Made by a program: the position numbers and the translations under genes
Shown: piece after piece, positions 52,111 through 60,652 of the stretch
Layout of the letters: the number at the start of each line of letters is the position of its first letter
How positions within the stretch are numbered: the stretch's first letter is position 1
From: JACDCY01 sp964350145
Lineage (GTDB): Bacteria; Gemmatimonadota; Gemmatimonadetes; Gemmatimonadales; Gemmatimonadaceae
Length of the DNA stretch: 64,000 nucleotides
Assembly (NCBI GenBank): GCA_964350145.1
Contig: CAYGJL010000011.1
Span: forward strand, 12,827-76,826
Direction of reading: 5' to 3'
Notes under the pieces: generated by a model
What the model saw: the letters and a program-made list of their open reading frames with translations, nothing else
Told to the model about the DNA's origin: nothing
Database searches by the model: none

Positions 52111-53096
52111 AGCGACCGATCGCCGCCATCGCTGGCACCGGCCGCGGGATCCCACCCAAGGTCGTCACGAACTTCGACTTCCCCGCGATGGGGATCGACA
52201 CCACGCACGAATGGATCGTCGAGCGGACCGGAATCGTCGAGCGCCATCTGGCCGCGGAGGGCGAGACCACTTGCTCGATGGCTACGGAAGCCGGCCGCAT
52301 CGCGATGGAGCGCGCAGGTGTGCACCCGGGTGAGCTGGACACGATCATCCTCGCGACCGCAACGCCCGACCGGCTTCTGCCCTCGACAGCGGTGGACGTG
52401 CAGGCGTCGCTCGGCGCCTCGCGCGCGTCGGCATTCGATCTCTCCGCCGCGTGCTCCGGCTGGCTGTACGGAATGACCGTCGCGGAAGGGCTGATCATGT
52501 CGGGCGTCATCGAGACCGCGCTCGTAATCGGCGCGGAGAAGATGAGCTCGATCGTTGACTGGACCGACCGCTCGACGTGCGTTCTGTTCGGCGACGGTGC
52601 GGGCGCCGTGGTGCTCAAGCGCGCCAAGACGGGAAAGGGGATTCTCTCCGCGTACATGCGCAGCGACGGGACGCTGGCGGAGCTGCTGTACCGGCCGGAA
52701 GGCGGCGCCACGGTTCCCATCACCGCCGACGTCCTGGCGCGGAAGAGCCACCTCGTGAAGATGGCAGGACGCGAAGTGTTCAAGCACGCTGTCCGCTCGA
52801 TGTCCGACGCCGCCGATCGCGCGCTCGACGGAGCGCGGCTGACGGGGCACGACATCGACCTGCTCATCCCGCACCAGGCCAACACGCGGATCATCGAGGC
52901 TACGGCGAAGCATGCGGGGATCCACATGGACAAGGTGTACGTGAACGTGGACCGCTACGGCAACACGTCGTCAGCCTCGATTCCGATTGCGATCGACGAA
53001 GCGATCGAGAACGGGCGCATCAAAGAAGGCTCCACCGTCCTGCTAGTGGCCTTTGGCGCGGGATTCACCTGGGCCTCGATGGTGGTGCGGTTTTGA
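52107..53096 (+). CDS. fabH: Beta-ketoacyl-ACP synthase III
   Basis: Initiates type II fatty acid synthesis by condensing acetyl- or branched acyl-CoA with malonyl-ACP. The catalytic triad is Cys116 in LSAACSGW, His256 in IPHQANTRII and Asn286 in YGNTSSASIP. The N-terminal GTGRGIPPKVV is typical. It has 329 residues, with GTG 52107 overlapping plsX. A 91-base gap with family B heptads separates it from fabD. Confidence 0.95.
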   Translation: MKRPIAAIAGTGRGIPPKVVTNFDFPAMGIDTTHEWIVERTGIVERHLAAEGETTCSMATEAGRIAMERAGVHPGELDTIILATATPDRLLPSTAVDVQASLGASRASAFDLSAACSGWLYGMTVAEGLIMSGVIETALVIGAEKMSSIVDWTDRSTCVLFGDGAGAVVLKRAKTGKGILSAYMRSDGTLAELLYRPEGGATVPITADVLARKSHLVKMAGREVFKHAVRSMSDAADRALDGARLTGHDIDLLIPHQANTRIIEATAKHAGIHMDKVYVNVDRYGNTSSASIPIAIDEAIENGRIKEGSTVLLVAFGAGFTWASMVVRF

Positions 53097-53101
53097 GAGT
53101 A

Positions 53102-53187
53102 GCTATTGGGTATTGGCCATGCACTATTGGCTTGAAGCGGAAGAGCGGGGCGGTTAACCGACTGCCAACAGCCAGCAGCCAATAGCC
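53102..53187. repeat. Opposed heptad arrays between fabH and fabD (family B)
   Basis: The left part has GCTATTG and GGTATTG (53102-53115), then ACTATTG (53123-53129). The right part has GCCAACA, GCCAGCA and GCCAATA (53164-53184) and ends GCC directly against the fabD ATG at 53188. The two sides are imperfectly complementary (GCTATTGG with CCAATAGC). A 10-bp palindrome, CGGTTAACCG, lies between them. There is no Shine-Dalgarno sequence before fabD; the repeat occupies that place. Confidence 0.85.
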
Positions 53188-54120
53188 ATGTCTGTCATTC
53201 TCGTTTTCCCCGGACAGGGCTCCCAGAAGCCCGGCATGGCGAAGGACCTCGCCGACGCCTTTCCGCGCGCGAAGGAAATGCTGCAGGAAGTCGACGAGGC
53301 ACTCGGCGTAGCGTTGAGCAAGATCATGTTCGAGGGGCCGGCCGATGAGCTGACGGCGACACACAACGCGCAGCCCGCGCTGCTCGCCCACGGCGCTATC
53401 GTCTGGGAGCTGATCAGGGAGCGCGTCGGAACCGTGAGGGCGGCCGCGGGACATTCGCTGGGCGAGCACACCGCGTATCACGCGGCGGGCGCGACTACGC
53501 TCGCCGACGCGGTGCGTCTGGTTCGCACCCGGGGCGAGCTCATGCACGAGGCCGGGATCAAGCGACCCGGCGCGATGGCGGCGATCCTCGGCGAGCTGAC
53601 CAGCTCCATCGAGGAGATCTGCCTGCGGGCGTCGGAGGTTGGCGAAGTAGTTCCAGCGAACTACAACTCGGACGCGCAGGTCGTCGTGTCGGGCGAGATT
53701 GCCGGCGTAGAATGCGCGATGGAGTTGGCGAAGCAGGCCGGCGCCAAGCGCGCGGTTCGCCTGCCGGTCGCCGGCGCCTTCCACTCGCCTCTCATGAAGC
53801 CGGCAGAGAGCGGACTGCGCGAGGCGGTTGAGTCCACGGACTTCAGAGATCCGGCCTTTCCCGTTTATTCCAACGTCACAACCGACGCGTGCGCGAGCGC
53901 GGCTTGCGCGCGTGAAACGCTCGTCCGCCAGCTCACGTCTCCCGTGCGGTGGAGCGGCCAGGTGAAGAACATGGCTGAAGCGCACCCTGGCGCGCTCTGG
54001 ATCGAGCCGGGCCCGGGCAACGTGCTGACGAGCCTGATCTCCCGCGCGGTGCATGGATCGCGCACGGTCGCGTGCGGCACTCCGGCCGACATAGACAAAC
54101 TCTTCGCCACCCTCCAGTGA
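53188..54120 (+). CDS. fabD: Malonyl-CoA:ACP transacylase
   Basis: Loads malonyl groups onto ACP. The N-terminal VFPGQGSQKPGM is typical, the nucleophile Ser90 is in GHSLGEHTA and His199 in AFHSPLM. It has 310 residues. The ATG touches the end of the heptad array. Its TGA shares a base with the fabG ATG, so the two are coupled. Confidence 0.95.
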   Translation: MSVILVFPGQGSQKPGMAKDLADAFPRAKEMLQEVDEALGVALSKIMFEGPADELTATHNAQPALLAHGAIVWELIRERVGTVRAAAGHSLGEHTAYHAAGATTLADAVRLVRTRGELMHEAGIKRPGAMAAILGELTSSIEEICLRASEVGEVVPANYNSDAQVVVSGEIAGVECAMELAKQAGAKRAVRLPVAGAFHSPLMKPAESGLREAVESTDFRDPAFPVYSNVTTDACASAACARETLVRQLTSPVRWSGQVKNMAEAHPGALWIEPGPGNVLTSLISRAVHGSRTVACGTPADIDKLFATLQ

Positions 54121-54857
54121 TGCAGATAGATCTTTCGAACAGAGTCGCGCTGGTCACCGGCAGCACCCGCGGAATCGGGCGTGATATCGCGCGGACGCTG
54201 GCGGAGTGCGGCGCGAAGGTCGCGATCACGGGCCGCGATCTCGTGCGCGCCGAAGAGGCGGCCGCGGCGATCGGCGCTGGCGCCGGCGGGTTCGCCGCGG
54301 ACATGGCCGACAGCGCCGCCGTCGCGAAGCTCGTCGGCGACGTCGAGGAGCGGATCGGCCCGATCGACATCCTGGTCAACAACGCCGGCCTCACCCGCGA
54401 CAACATCGTCGTCCGGCTCAAGGACGAGGATTGGGACGAGGTCCTGAACGCGAACCTGCGCGGCGCGTTCGTCGCCACTCGCGCCGCCGCGCGCGGCATG
54501 ATGAAGCGACGCTGGGGACGCATCATCAACATCTCCAGTGTCGTGGGACTGATGGGGAACAAGGGTCAGGCGAACTATGCGGCGAGCAAGGCCGGGCTGA
54601 TCGCGCTCACCAAATCGGTTGCCAAGGAGCTGGGTTCACGCAACGTTCTGGTCAACGCCATCGCGCCGGGATTCATCGAAACGGAGATGACGGAATCCAT
54701 GACCGCCGAAGCCCGCTCGGGACTCACCGCGATGATCCCGCTGGAGCGGCTGGGCAAGCCGCGGGACGTGTCCGCAATGGTGGCGTTTCTCGCCTCGGAG
54801 CAGGCGTCCTACATCACCGGGCAGGTGTTCGTAATAGACGGCGGAATGGTGATGTAG
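54120..54857 (+). CDS. fabG: 3-oxoacyl-ACP reductase
   Basis: NADPH-dependent reduction of beta-ketoacyl-ACP. It is an SDR fold with the cofactor loop TGSTRGIG, NNAG, and the catalytic Ser140 (INISSVVG), Tyr153 and Lys157 (YAASKAG). It has 245 residues from ATG 54120, which shares its A with the fabD stop; the frame is open upstream but within fabD. A single-sided family A heptad array lies downstream before acpP. Confidence 0.94.
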   Translation: MQIDLSNRVALVTGSTRGIGRDIARTLAECGAKVAITGRDLVRAEEAAAAIGAGAGGFAADMADSAAVAKLVGDVEERIGPIDILVNNAGLTRDNIVVRLKDEDWDEVLNANLRGAFVATRAAARGMMKRRWGRIINISSVVGLMGNKGQANYAASKAGLIALTKSVAKELGSRNVLVNAIAPGFIETEMTESMTAEARSGLTAMIPLERLGKPRDVSAMVAFLASEQASYITGQVFVIDGGMVM

Positions 54858-54925
54858 TGCACCTGCCGGCATGTATATTTCGCAGTGAGAAAACGCTCCG
54901 AAGCGCGGGCTGCACGCGCTGTTAC

Positions 54926-54953
54926 AAGTCACTAGTCACTAGCCACTAGTCAC
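54926..54953. repeat. Single-arm heptad array upstream of acpP (family A)
   Basis: Four 7-base units, AAGTCAC, TAGTCAC, TAGCCAC, TAGTCAC, are preceded by GTTAC. They match the right arms at ndk and pabA. No left GTGACTA arm is present in the 114-base gap. The acpP ATG follows 18 bases later and has AGAGAGGAACC as a usable Shine-Dalgarno region. Confidence 0.88.
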
Positions 54954-54971
54954 CCAAGAGAGGAACCACCG

Positions 54972-55211
54972 ATGGCCGATAATTCGAACAAGGTCAAGGA
55001 CATCATCGAGAAGGAGCTCGGGGTCGAGCGCGAGAAGCTGACCAACGAAGCCAGCTTCATCGAGGACCTTGGCGCGGACAGCCTGGATATCGTCGAGCTG
55101 GTGATGGAGTTCGAGAAGGAGTTCAACATCGACATCCCCGACGAGGACGCCGAGAGACTCCGCACGGTCGGTGACGCACTCGCCTATCTGAACGAGAAAG
55201 TGCCCGCGTAA
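54972..55211 (+). CDS. acpP: Acyl carrier protein
   Basis: Carries growing acyl chains on phosphopantetheine. It has 79 residues, strongly acidic, and the attachment serine is Ser37 in LGADSLDIVELVM. AGAGAGGAA lies upstream, a good ribosome site. The TAA shares a base with the fabF ATG (TAATG), giving coupling. Confidence 0.97.
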   Translation: MADNSNKVKDIIEKELGVEREKLTNEASFIEDLGADSLDIVELVMEFEKEFNIDIPDEDAERLRTVGDALAYLNEKVPA

Positions 55212-56458
55212 TGAAGCGTCGTGTCGTCGTTACCGGTCTGGGGGCGCTCACGCCCGTCGGCAACGATGTTCCGGCGATGTGGCAGGCGCTCGTGGACGGC
55301 GTGTCTGGAACCGCCCCGATCACCAAGTTCGACGCGTCAACCTTTCCGGTACGCTTTGCCGCCGAGCTGAAGGGGTTCGATCCGTCGCAGTACATGGATC
55401 GGAAGGAGATCAAGCGGGCGGACCCGTATACCCACTATGCCGTGTCCGCGTCCAAGCAGGCGATGCAGGACGCCGGCCTCGAAGGGGGAGTGAACGGGTA
55501 CGACCCCGATCGCATCGGCGTCATTCTCGGGAGCGGCACGGGCGGCCTCAAGAGCTTCGAGGAGCAGCACGACGTCTACCGGGAGCGCGGCCCCAGCAAG
55601 ATCTCCCCGTTCTTCATCCCGATGTTCATTACGGACATTGCGGCGGGGATCGTCTCCATGCAGTTCAACGCGAAGGGGCCAAACTACGCCACCGTATCGG
55701 CTTGCGCGACCGCGGCTCACGCGATAGGTGATGCGTTCCGCACCATTCAGTACGGCGACGCGGACGTCATGATTTGCGGCGGCTCGGAGGCGGCTGTGAC
55801 GCCCATGGCGATCGCCGGCTTCGCGAACATGAAGGCGCTGTCGGAGCGCAACGAGTCGCCGGAGACGGCGTCGCGCCCATTCGACAAGACGCGCGACGGG
55901 TTCGTGATGGGCGAGGGCGCGGGCGTCGTGGTGCTCGAAGAGCTGGAGCACGCGCTCAAGCGCGGCGCGCGGATCTACGCCGAGATCGGAGGCTACGGAG
56001 CGACAGGCGACGCGTACCACCTGACCGCGCCCGCGCCAGACGGGGAGGGCGCGCAGCGGGCCATGAAGCGCGCGCTCAGCGACGCGGGGCTCACGCCGGC
56101 CGACGTGCAGTACATCAACGCGCACGGCACGTCCACGCCGGCCAACGACCTCAACGAGACGCGCGCCATCAAGGCGGTCTTCGGCGAGCACGCCTCGGGC
56201 ATCAACGTCAGCTCCACCAAGTCGTCCACCGGCCACATGCTCGGCGCCGCCGGCGCGGTCGAGTTCATCATCAGCGCGCTCGCGGTCCAGGAGGGCATCA
56301 TCCCGCCGACCATCAACTACGAGACGCCCGATCCGGAGTGCGATCTGAACTACACTCCCAACTCATCGGTGCGCCGCGAAGTGAGCGCCGCGATCAGCAA
56401 CAGCTTCGGATTCGGCGGGCACAACGTGTCGCTCGCCGTCCGCAAGTTCACGGGCTGA
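55211..56458 (+). CDS. fabF: Beta-ketoacyl-ACP synthase II
   Basis: Elongating condensing enzyme of type II fatty acid synthesis. Catalytic Cys165 is in VSACATAAHA. Two histidines lie in the conserved NAHGTST and STGHMLGAAG segments. It has 415 residues, standard length. It is coupled to acpP, and mqnE follows after 4 bases, so lipid and menaquinone genes may be one transcript. Confidence 0.95.
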   Translation: MKRRVVVTGLGALTPVGNDVPAMWQALVDGVSGTAPITKFDASTFPVRFAAELKGFDPSQYMDRKEIKRADPYTHYAVSASKQAMQDAGLEGGVNGYDPDRIGVILGSGTGGLKSFEEQHDVYRERGPSKISPFFIPMFITDIAAGIVSMQFNAKGPNYATVSACATAAHAIGDAFRTIQYGDADVMICGGSEAAVTPMAIAGFANMKALSERNESPETASRPFDKTRDGFVMGEGAGVVVLEELEHALKRGARIYAEIGGYGATGDAYHLTAPAPDGEGAQRAMKRALSDAGLTPADVQYINAHGTSTPANDLNETRAIKAVFGEHASGINVSSTKSSTGHMLGAAGAVEFIISALAVQEGIIPPTINYETPDPECDLNYTPNSSVRREVSAAISNSFGFGGHNVSLAVRKFTG

Positions 56459-56462
56459 GTCG

Positions 56463-57635
56463 GTGGCTGACCGCATCGCCTGTCCCGACCCGGCGGGCGT
56501 AAAGGACCCGGCGCTCCGGCACGTCGCCGAGAAGTACGTCGCCGGCGAGCGGCTGAACGGCGACGACGCGCTGGCGATGTTCCGCTCGCCCGACCTGCTG
56601 TCGCTCGGGCGGCTCGCCGATCACGCCAACCGCTCGCGACACGGCGACGTGGTCACCTTCGCCGCCAACCAGCACATCAACCCGACCAACGTCTGCATCC
56701 TGCGGACGACGTGCGCGTTCTGCTCGTTCGCGCGGCTCCCGAAGGAAGACGGCGCGTACCACTACACGCTGGAAGAAGTCTGGGCGGAAGCGGCTGCGGC
56801 CGACAACGGGCTGACGCGCGAGTTCCACATCGTGGGCGGCCTCGACATGAAGGCGGGGCTGCAGTACTACGGCGACATCTTTCGCGGGCTCAAGCAGCGG
56901 TACCCGCACGTGCACATCAAGGCGCTCACCGCGGTCGAGATCGCGCACATCGCGCGGATAGAAAAGATGTCCGTGCGGGACGTTCTGGTTGCGCTCCGCG
57001 AGGCGGGACTCGATACCTTGCCCGGTGGGGGGGCCGAGGTCTTCGGCAAAGCCGTCCGAATGACCATCGCCGAGAAAAAGCTCGCCGGCGACGACTGGAT
57101 CGCGGTGCATCGCACCGCGCACGAGCTCGGGATCCGCACCAACTGCACGATGCTGTACGGCCACGTCGAGTCGCTCGAGGATCGCGTGGACCACCTCACC
57201 ATGCTCCGCGATCTCCAGGACGAGACCGGCGGCTTCCTCGCGTACATCCCGCTCGCCTACCACCCCGATCACAACGAGCTGGGAAAAGAGCTGGGGCGCG
57301 AAGGCACCGCGACCACCGGCTTCGACGATCTGCGCAATCTCGCGGTCGGCCGGCTCTTCCTCGACAACATCGCCCACGTCAAGACGCACTGGATCATGGT
57401 CACGCCGGCGCTGTCACAGACGTCGCTCTCCTTCGGCGTCAACGACCTGGAAGGCACGGTCGTGCGCGAGAAGGTCTACCACGAGGCTGGCGCGGAGACG
57501 GCGCAGTCCATGTCGCTGGACGAGATCCTGCGGCTGATCCGCGCGGCGGGGAAGATTCCCGCCGAGCGCGACTCCCTGTACCGTGTGCTCCGCACGTTCG
57601 ACCCGGAGCCCGCCGGCGTGCAGGTCGCCGCGTGA
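56463..57635 (+). CDS. mqnE: Aminofutalosine synthase MqnE (radical SAM)
   Basis: Adds the adenosyl radical to a carboxyvinyl-oxybenzoate substrate in the futalosine route to menaquinone. Radical SAM cysteines lie in NPTNVCILRTTCAFCSFAR: Cys78, Cys84, Cys87, a CX5CX2C spacing instead of the usual CX3CX2C. HIVGGLDMKAGLQYY, LPGGGAEVF and AYIPLAYHPDHNEL are MqnE-type features. It has 390 residues with a GTG start. It is first of mqnE-mqnA-mqnC; the last 4 bases overlap mqnA as GTGA. Confidence 0.9.
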   Translation: MADRIACPDPAGVKDPALRHVAEKYVAGERLNGDDALAMFRSPDLLSLGRLADHANRSRHGDVVTFAANQHINPTNVCILRTTCAFCSFARLPKEDGAYHYTLEEVWAEAAAADNGLTREFHIVGGLDMKAGLQYYGDIFRGLKQRYPHVHIKALTAVEIAHIARIEKMSVRDVLVALREAGLDTLPGGGAEVFGKAVRMTIAEKKLAGDDWIAVHRTAHELGIRTNCTMLYGHVESLEDRVDHLTMLRDLQDETGGFLAYIPLAYHPDHNELGKELGREGTATTGFDDLRNLAVGRLFLDNIAHVKTHWIMVTPALSQTSLSFGVNDLEGTVVREKVYHEAGAETAQSMSLDEILRLIRAAGKIPAERDSLYRVLRTFDPEPAGVQVAA

Positions 57636-58471
57636 TTACCCTCGGCAGGATCCCGTACATCAACTGCTACCCTGTCTACGGGGCCGTTGACCGCGGCATC
57701 GTCCGGCTGGACGCCGAGCTCGTCACGGGCGTGCCTAGCGATCTGAACCGGAAGATGGCCGCCGGCGAGCTCGACATTAGCGTCGTGTCCGCGGTCGAAT
57801 ACGCGCGCGACTCGAGTCGCTATCTTCTGCTGCCCGACCTCGCCATATCCTGCGACGGCCCGGTGCAGAGCGTCGCTCTCTACTCCAGGCTTCCGGCGTC
57901 CGAGCTGACGGGGCGCGACGTGCTGGTGAGCAGAAGCTCGATGACGAGCGTCGCGCTGCTCGAGCTGCTGTTCGAGAACGTGTGGCACGCCCGGCCGCGG
58001 TTCGTGCCCGGCGACGCGGAGCTCAGCGACGTGGGTCGCTTCGCCGCCGAGGATCACGTCGCGCGGCTCGTGATCGGGGACGCGGCACTGCTGCTCGGCG
58101 CAGGCACCGGCTCACAGGTTCCGAGGTACGAGCACGCCTACGATCTCGGTGCGGCCTGGAAGAGCTGGACCGGGCAGCCGTTCGTCTTTGCGGTGTGGGT
58201 AGCGCAGCGTGCTACGCCCGTAAAGGACGCGCTGGCCGCGCACGCCGGCCTCATCGCGGCGCGCGACTGGGGCCTGGCCAACCTACCGGTGCTCGCGGCG
58301 CAGGCTTCCGACGCGACCGGCGTGCGCGAGCAGTGCTGCCTCGATTATCTGTCGGGGTTGGATTACGGGCTGTCCTACCCGCACCTCGCCGGACTCACCG
58401 AGTTCTTCCGCCGGCTCGTGAACAAGGGACGCGTACCCAACGGGACACTCACTTTTCTCCCAGCCGCATGA
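57632..58471 (+). CDS. mqnA: Chorismate dehydratase MqnA
   Basis: Dehydrates chorismate to 3-enolpyruvyl-benzoate, the first futalosine-pathway step. It has the periplasmic-binding-protein-like fold. LGRIPYINCYPVYG opens the protein, PSDLNRKMAAGELDISVVSAVEY is partly conserved, and VSRSSMTSVALLELL is in the core. It has 279 residues from GTG 57632. Position between mqnE and mqnC supports the call. Confidence 0.93.
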   Translation: MITLGRIPYINCYPVYGAVDRGIVRLDAELVTGVPSDLNRKMAAGELDISVVSAVEYARDSSRYLLLPDLAISCDGPVQSVALYSRLPASELTGRDVLVSRSSMTSVALLELLFENVWHARPRFVPGDAELSDVGRFAAEDHVARLVIGDAALLLGAGTGSQVPRYEHAYDLGAAWKSWTGQPFVFAVWVAQRATPVKDALAAHAGLIAARDWGLANLPVLAAQASDATGVREQCCLDYLSGLDYGLSYPHLAGLTEFFRRLVNKGRVPNGTLTFLPAA

Positions 58472-59508
58472 GCGTCACGCGAGATCTCCTCGACTTCTAC
58501 ACGAACGCGCCGCTGCTCGAGCTGGGCGCGGAGGCCGACCGGATCCGCGCGGAGCGGCACCCGGGCGACGTCGTCACCTACATCATCGACCGGAACATCA
58601 ACTACACGAACGTCTGCGTCGCCGACTGCGGCTTCTGCGCGTTCTACCGGCGGCCGAAGGACAGCGAGGGCTACATGCTCTCCTTCGAGCAGATCGGGGC
58701 CAAGATCGACGAAGCCAAGGCGCTCGGCGCGGTGCAGATCCTGATTCAGGGCGGGCACAACCCGTACATCCCGTTCGAATGGTACCTCGATCTGATGCGC
58801 TACATCAAGCGCAATCACCCGATCCACATTCACGGCTTCAGCCCCAGCGAAGTTGACTTCTTCGCCAAGTTGTTCCGCATGGAAGCGCGCGACGTGATTC
58901 GGGAGCTGGTGCATGCGGGGCTCGACTCGATTCCCGGCGGCGGCGGCGAGATTCTGGTCCAGCGCGTCCGCGACATCGTCGCGAAGAAGAAAGCCGGCGC
59001 GGACCGGTGGCTGGAGATAATGGAGATCGCGCATCAGGAAGGGCTCAAGACGTCGGTGACGATGATGTACGGCATCGGCGAGACGCTAGCCGAGAGGCTG
59101 GAGCACCTCGATCGCGTGCGCGACGTCCAGTCCCGCACCGGCGGCTTCACCGCGTTCATCTGCTGGCCGCTCCAGCCGGAGAACACGCCACAGATGTCGC
59201 ACATGCAGAAGACCGACGCGGTGGACTACCTCCGCACCGTCGCGATCTCCCGCATCGTGCTCGACAACGTGCCCAACCTCCAGTCGAGCTGGGTCACCAT
59301 GGGGATGAAGATCGGTCAGATCGCGCTGCGGTTCGGGTGCAACGACTTCGGCTCGCTGATGATCGAGGAAAACGTCGTCTCCGCGGCGAATACCACCCAC
59401 CGGACGACCACGCAGGAGATGGAGCGGCTCATTCTAGATGCCGGCTTCACTCCGCGCCGGCGTCGGCAGGACTACTCAGTCATCGAGGACGCCGCGCATG
59501 CCGCGTGA
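58468..59508 (+). CDS. mqnC: Cyclic dehypoxanthinyl futalosine synthase MqnC (radical SAM)
   Basis: Cyclises dehypoxanthine futalosine in menaquinone synthesis. A canonical radical SAM motif is present in NYTNVCVADCGFCAFYR (Cys50, Cys54, Cys57). IQGGHNPYIPFEWY, LDSIPGGGGEI and TSVTMMYGIGET are family features. It has 346 residues. It overlaps mqnA by ATGA and ispF by 11 bases. MqnB and MqnD are not seen in this window. Confidence 0.94.
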   Translation: MSVTRDLLDFYTNAPLLELGAEADRIRAERHPGDVVTYIIDRNINYTNVCVADCGFCAFYRRPKDSEGYMLSFEQIGAKIDEAKALGAVQILIQGGHNPYIPFEWYLDLMRYIKRNHPIHIHGFSPSEVDFFAKLFRMEARDVIRELVHAGLDSIPGGGGEILVQRVRDIVAKKKAGADRWLEIMEIAHQEGLKTSVTMMYGIGETLAERLEHLDRVRDVQSRTGGFTAFICWPLQPENTPQMSHMQKTDAVDYLRTVAISRIVLDNVPNLQSSWVTMGMKIGQIALRFGCNDFGSLMIEENVVSAANTTHRTTTQEMERLILDAGFTPRRRRQDYSVIEDAAHAA

Positions 59509-60043
59509 CAGCAAGGCAGGGGACAAGAACCGGAATCACGGCGTGGAGGCGTATCATCCGTTGTTCGCCCGTACGGGAATCGGCTACGACTCGCACCGGT
59601 TCGTGCCGGGCAAGTTTCTCGTGCTCGGCGGCGTCTCGATCCCGTCGTCGGTATCGCTGATCGGACATTCCGATGCCGACGCGGTCGCGCACGCGCTGAT
59701 CGACGCAATCCTTGGCGGCGCCGCCGCTGGAGACATCGGCGAGCTGTTCCCGGACACGGACGACGAAAACGCAGGCCGGGACTCGATCCAGATGCTCCAG
59801 GAGGCGATCGAGCTCGTGCGCGAGCGGGGGTTCATCGTGCACCAAGCGGACATCAGCGTGATAACGGAGACGCCAGCGATCGCACCGCACCGGGATGCGA
59901 TGCGCTCGAGGCTGGCCGAGGCGATGGGAATCTCACCGGAGGCCGTCAGTGTCAAGGGCAAGACTAACGAGGGGATGGGTTGGATAGGTCGCGGCGAAGG
60001 ACTTGCGTGTATCGCCGTGGCCTCTCTCGTACCCGTCCCTTAG
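59498..60043 (+). CDS. ispF: 2-C-methyl-D-erythritol 2,4-cyclodiphosphate synthase
   Basis: Forms the cyclodiphosphate in the non-mevalonate isoprenoid pathway, supplying the menaquinone side chain. Metal ligands are Asp31 and His33 in GIGYDSHRF and the SDADA motif with His57 follows. GDIGELFPDTDD and KTNEGMGWIGRGEGLACIA are conserved. The ATG 59498 start yields a charged 25-residue leader before the fold; the real start could be later. It overlaps mqnC. Confidence 0.93.
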   Translation: MPRDSKAGDKNRNHGVEAYHPLFARTGIGYDSHRFVPGKFLVLGGVSIPSSVSLIGHSDADAVAHALIDAILGGAAAGDIGELFPDTDDENAGRDSIQMLQEAIELVRERGFIVHQADISVITETPAIAPHRDAMRSRLAEAMGISPEAVSVKGKTNEGMGWIGRGEGLACIAVASLVPVP

Positions 60044-60049
60044 GAACCC

Positions 60050-60652
60050 TTGCTCGAGAACTTCATCGAGCGGCTGAGCGGTGTGCCGCTCGTCGTGCTG
60101 TACCCGACGCTCGGCCTGCTGGCCGCCGTCGAGAATATCTTTCCGCCGCTGCCGACCGACGCGGTCGTGGCATTCGGCAGCTTCCTCGCGGCGCGGGGGC
60201 AGGGGAATCCGTGGGCCACGTTCCTCATCACCTGGCTGTCGAACGTGGCCGGCGCGGCGGGCATGTACTGGGCCGGGCGGCGGTACGGACGGTCGGTGCT
60301 GACCCGCGGCTACGCCCGGTGGATCGGACCGGAAGCGGAGATCCGGCTCGAGCGGTCATACAGACGGTACGGGATCCCGTCGCTGTTCGTGAGCCGGTTC
60401 CTGCCCGCCGTCCGCGCCGTGGTTCCGATATTCGCCGGCGCGGCCAAGCTCCCCTTCGTCCCCGTGGTGGTCATCATGGCGACTGCTTCGGGGATCTGGT
60501 ACGCGTTTTTGACCATCATCGCCTTCCGCGCGGGATCCGATTGGGAAACGCTGCAAAGCACGATCGCCAACTATAGCCGCGCAATCACTGTCCTCGCGGC
60601 GGTGATGGTGCTGGCCGCCGGCGCGATCTGGTGGAAAAAACGGCGAAGATAA
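60050..60652 (+). CDS. DedA-family membrane protein
   Basis: A 200-residue polytopic protein of the DedA/SNARE-associated (VTT) family, implicated in lipid carrier scrambling and membrane homeostasis. The motifs ENIFPPLPTDAVVAFGSFLAARG and FVSRFLPAVRAVVPIFAG are diagnostic; the second has the conserved arginine. The TTG 60050 start follows ispF by 6 bases. The C-terminus ends in KKRRR and overlaps the Xer gene by 22 bases. Confidence 0.87.
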   Translation: MLENFIERLSGVPLVVLYPTLGLLAAVENIFPPLPTDAVVAFGSFLAARGQGNPWATFLITWLSNVAGAAGMYWAGRRYGRSVLTRGYARWIGPEAEIRLERSYRRYGIPSLFVSRFLPAVRAVVPIFAGAAKLPFVPVVVIMATASGIWYAFLTIIAFRAGSDWETLQSTIANYSRAITVLAAVMVLAAGAIWWKKRRR

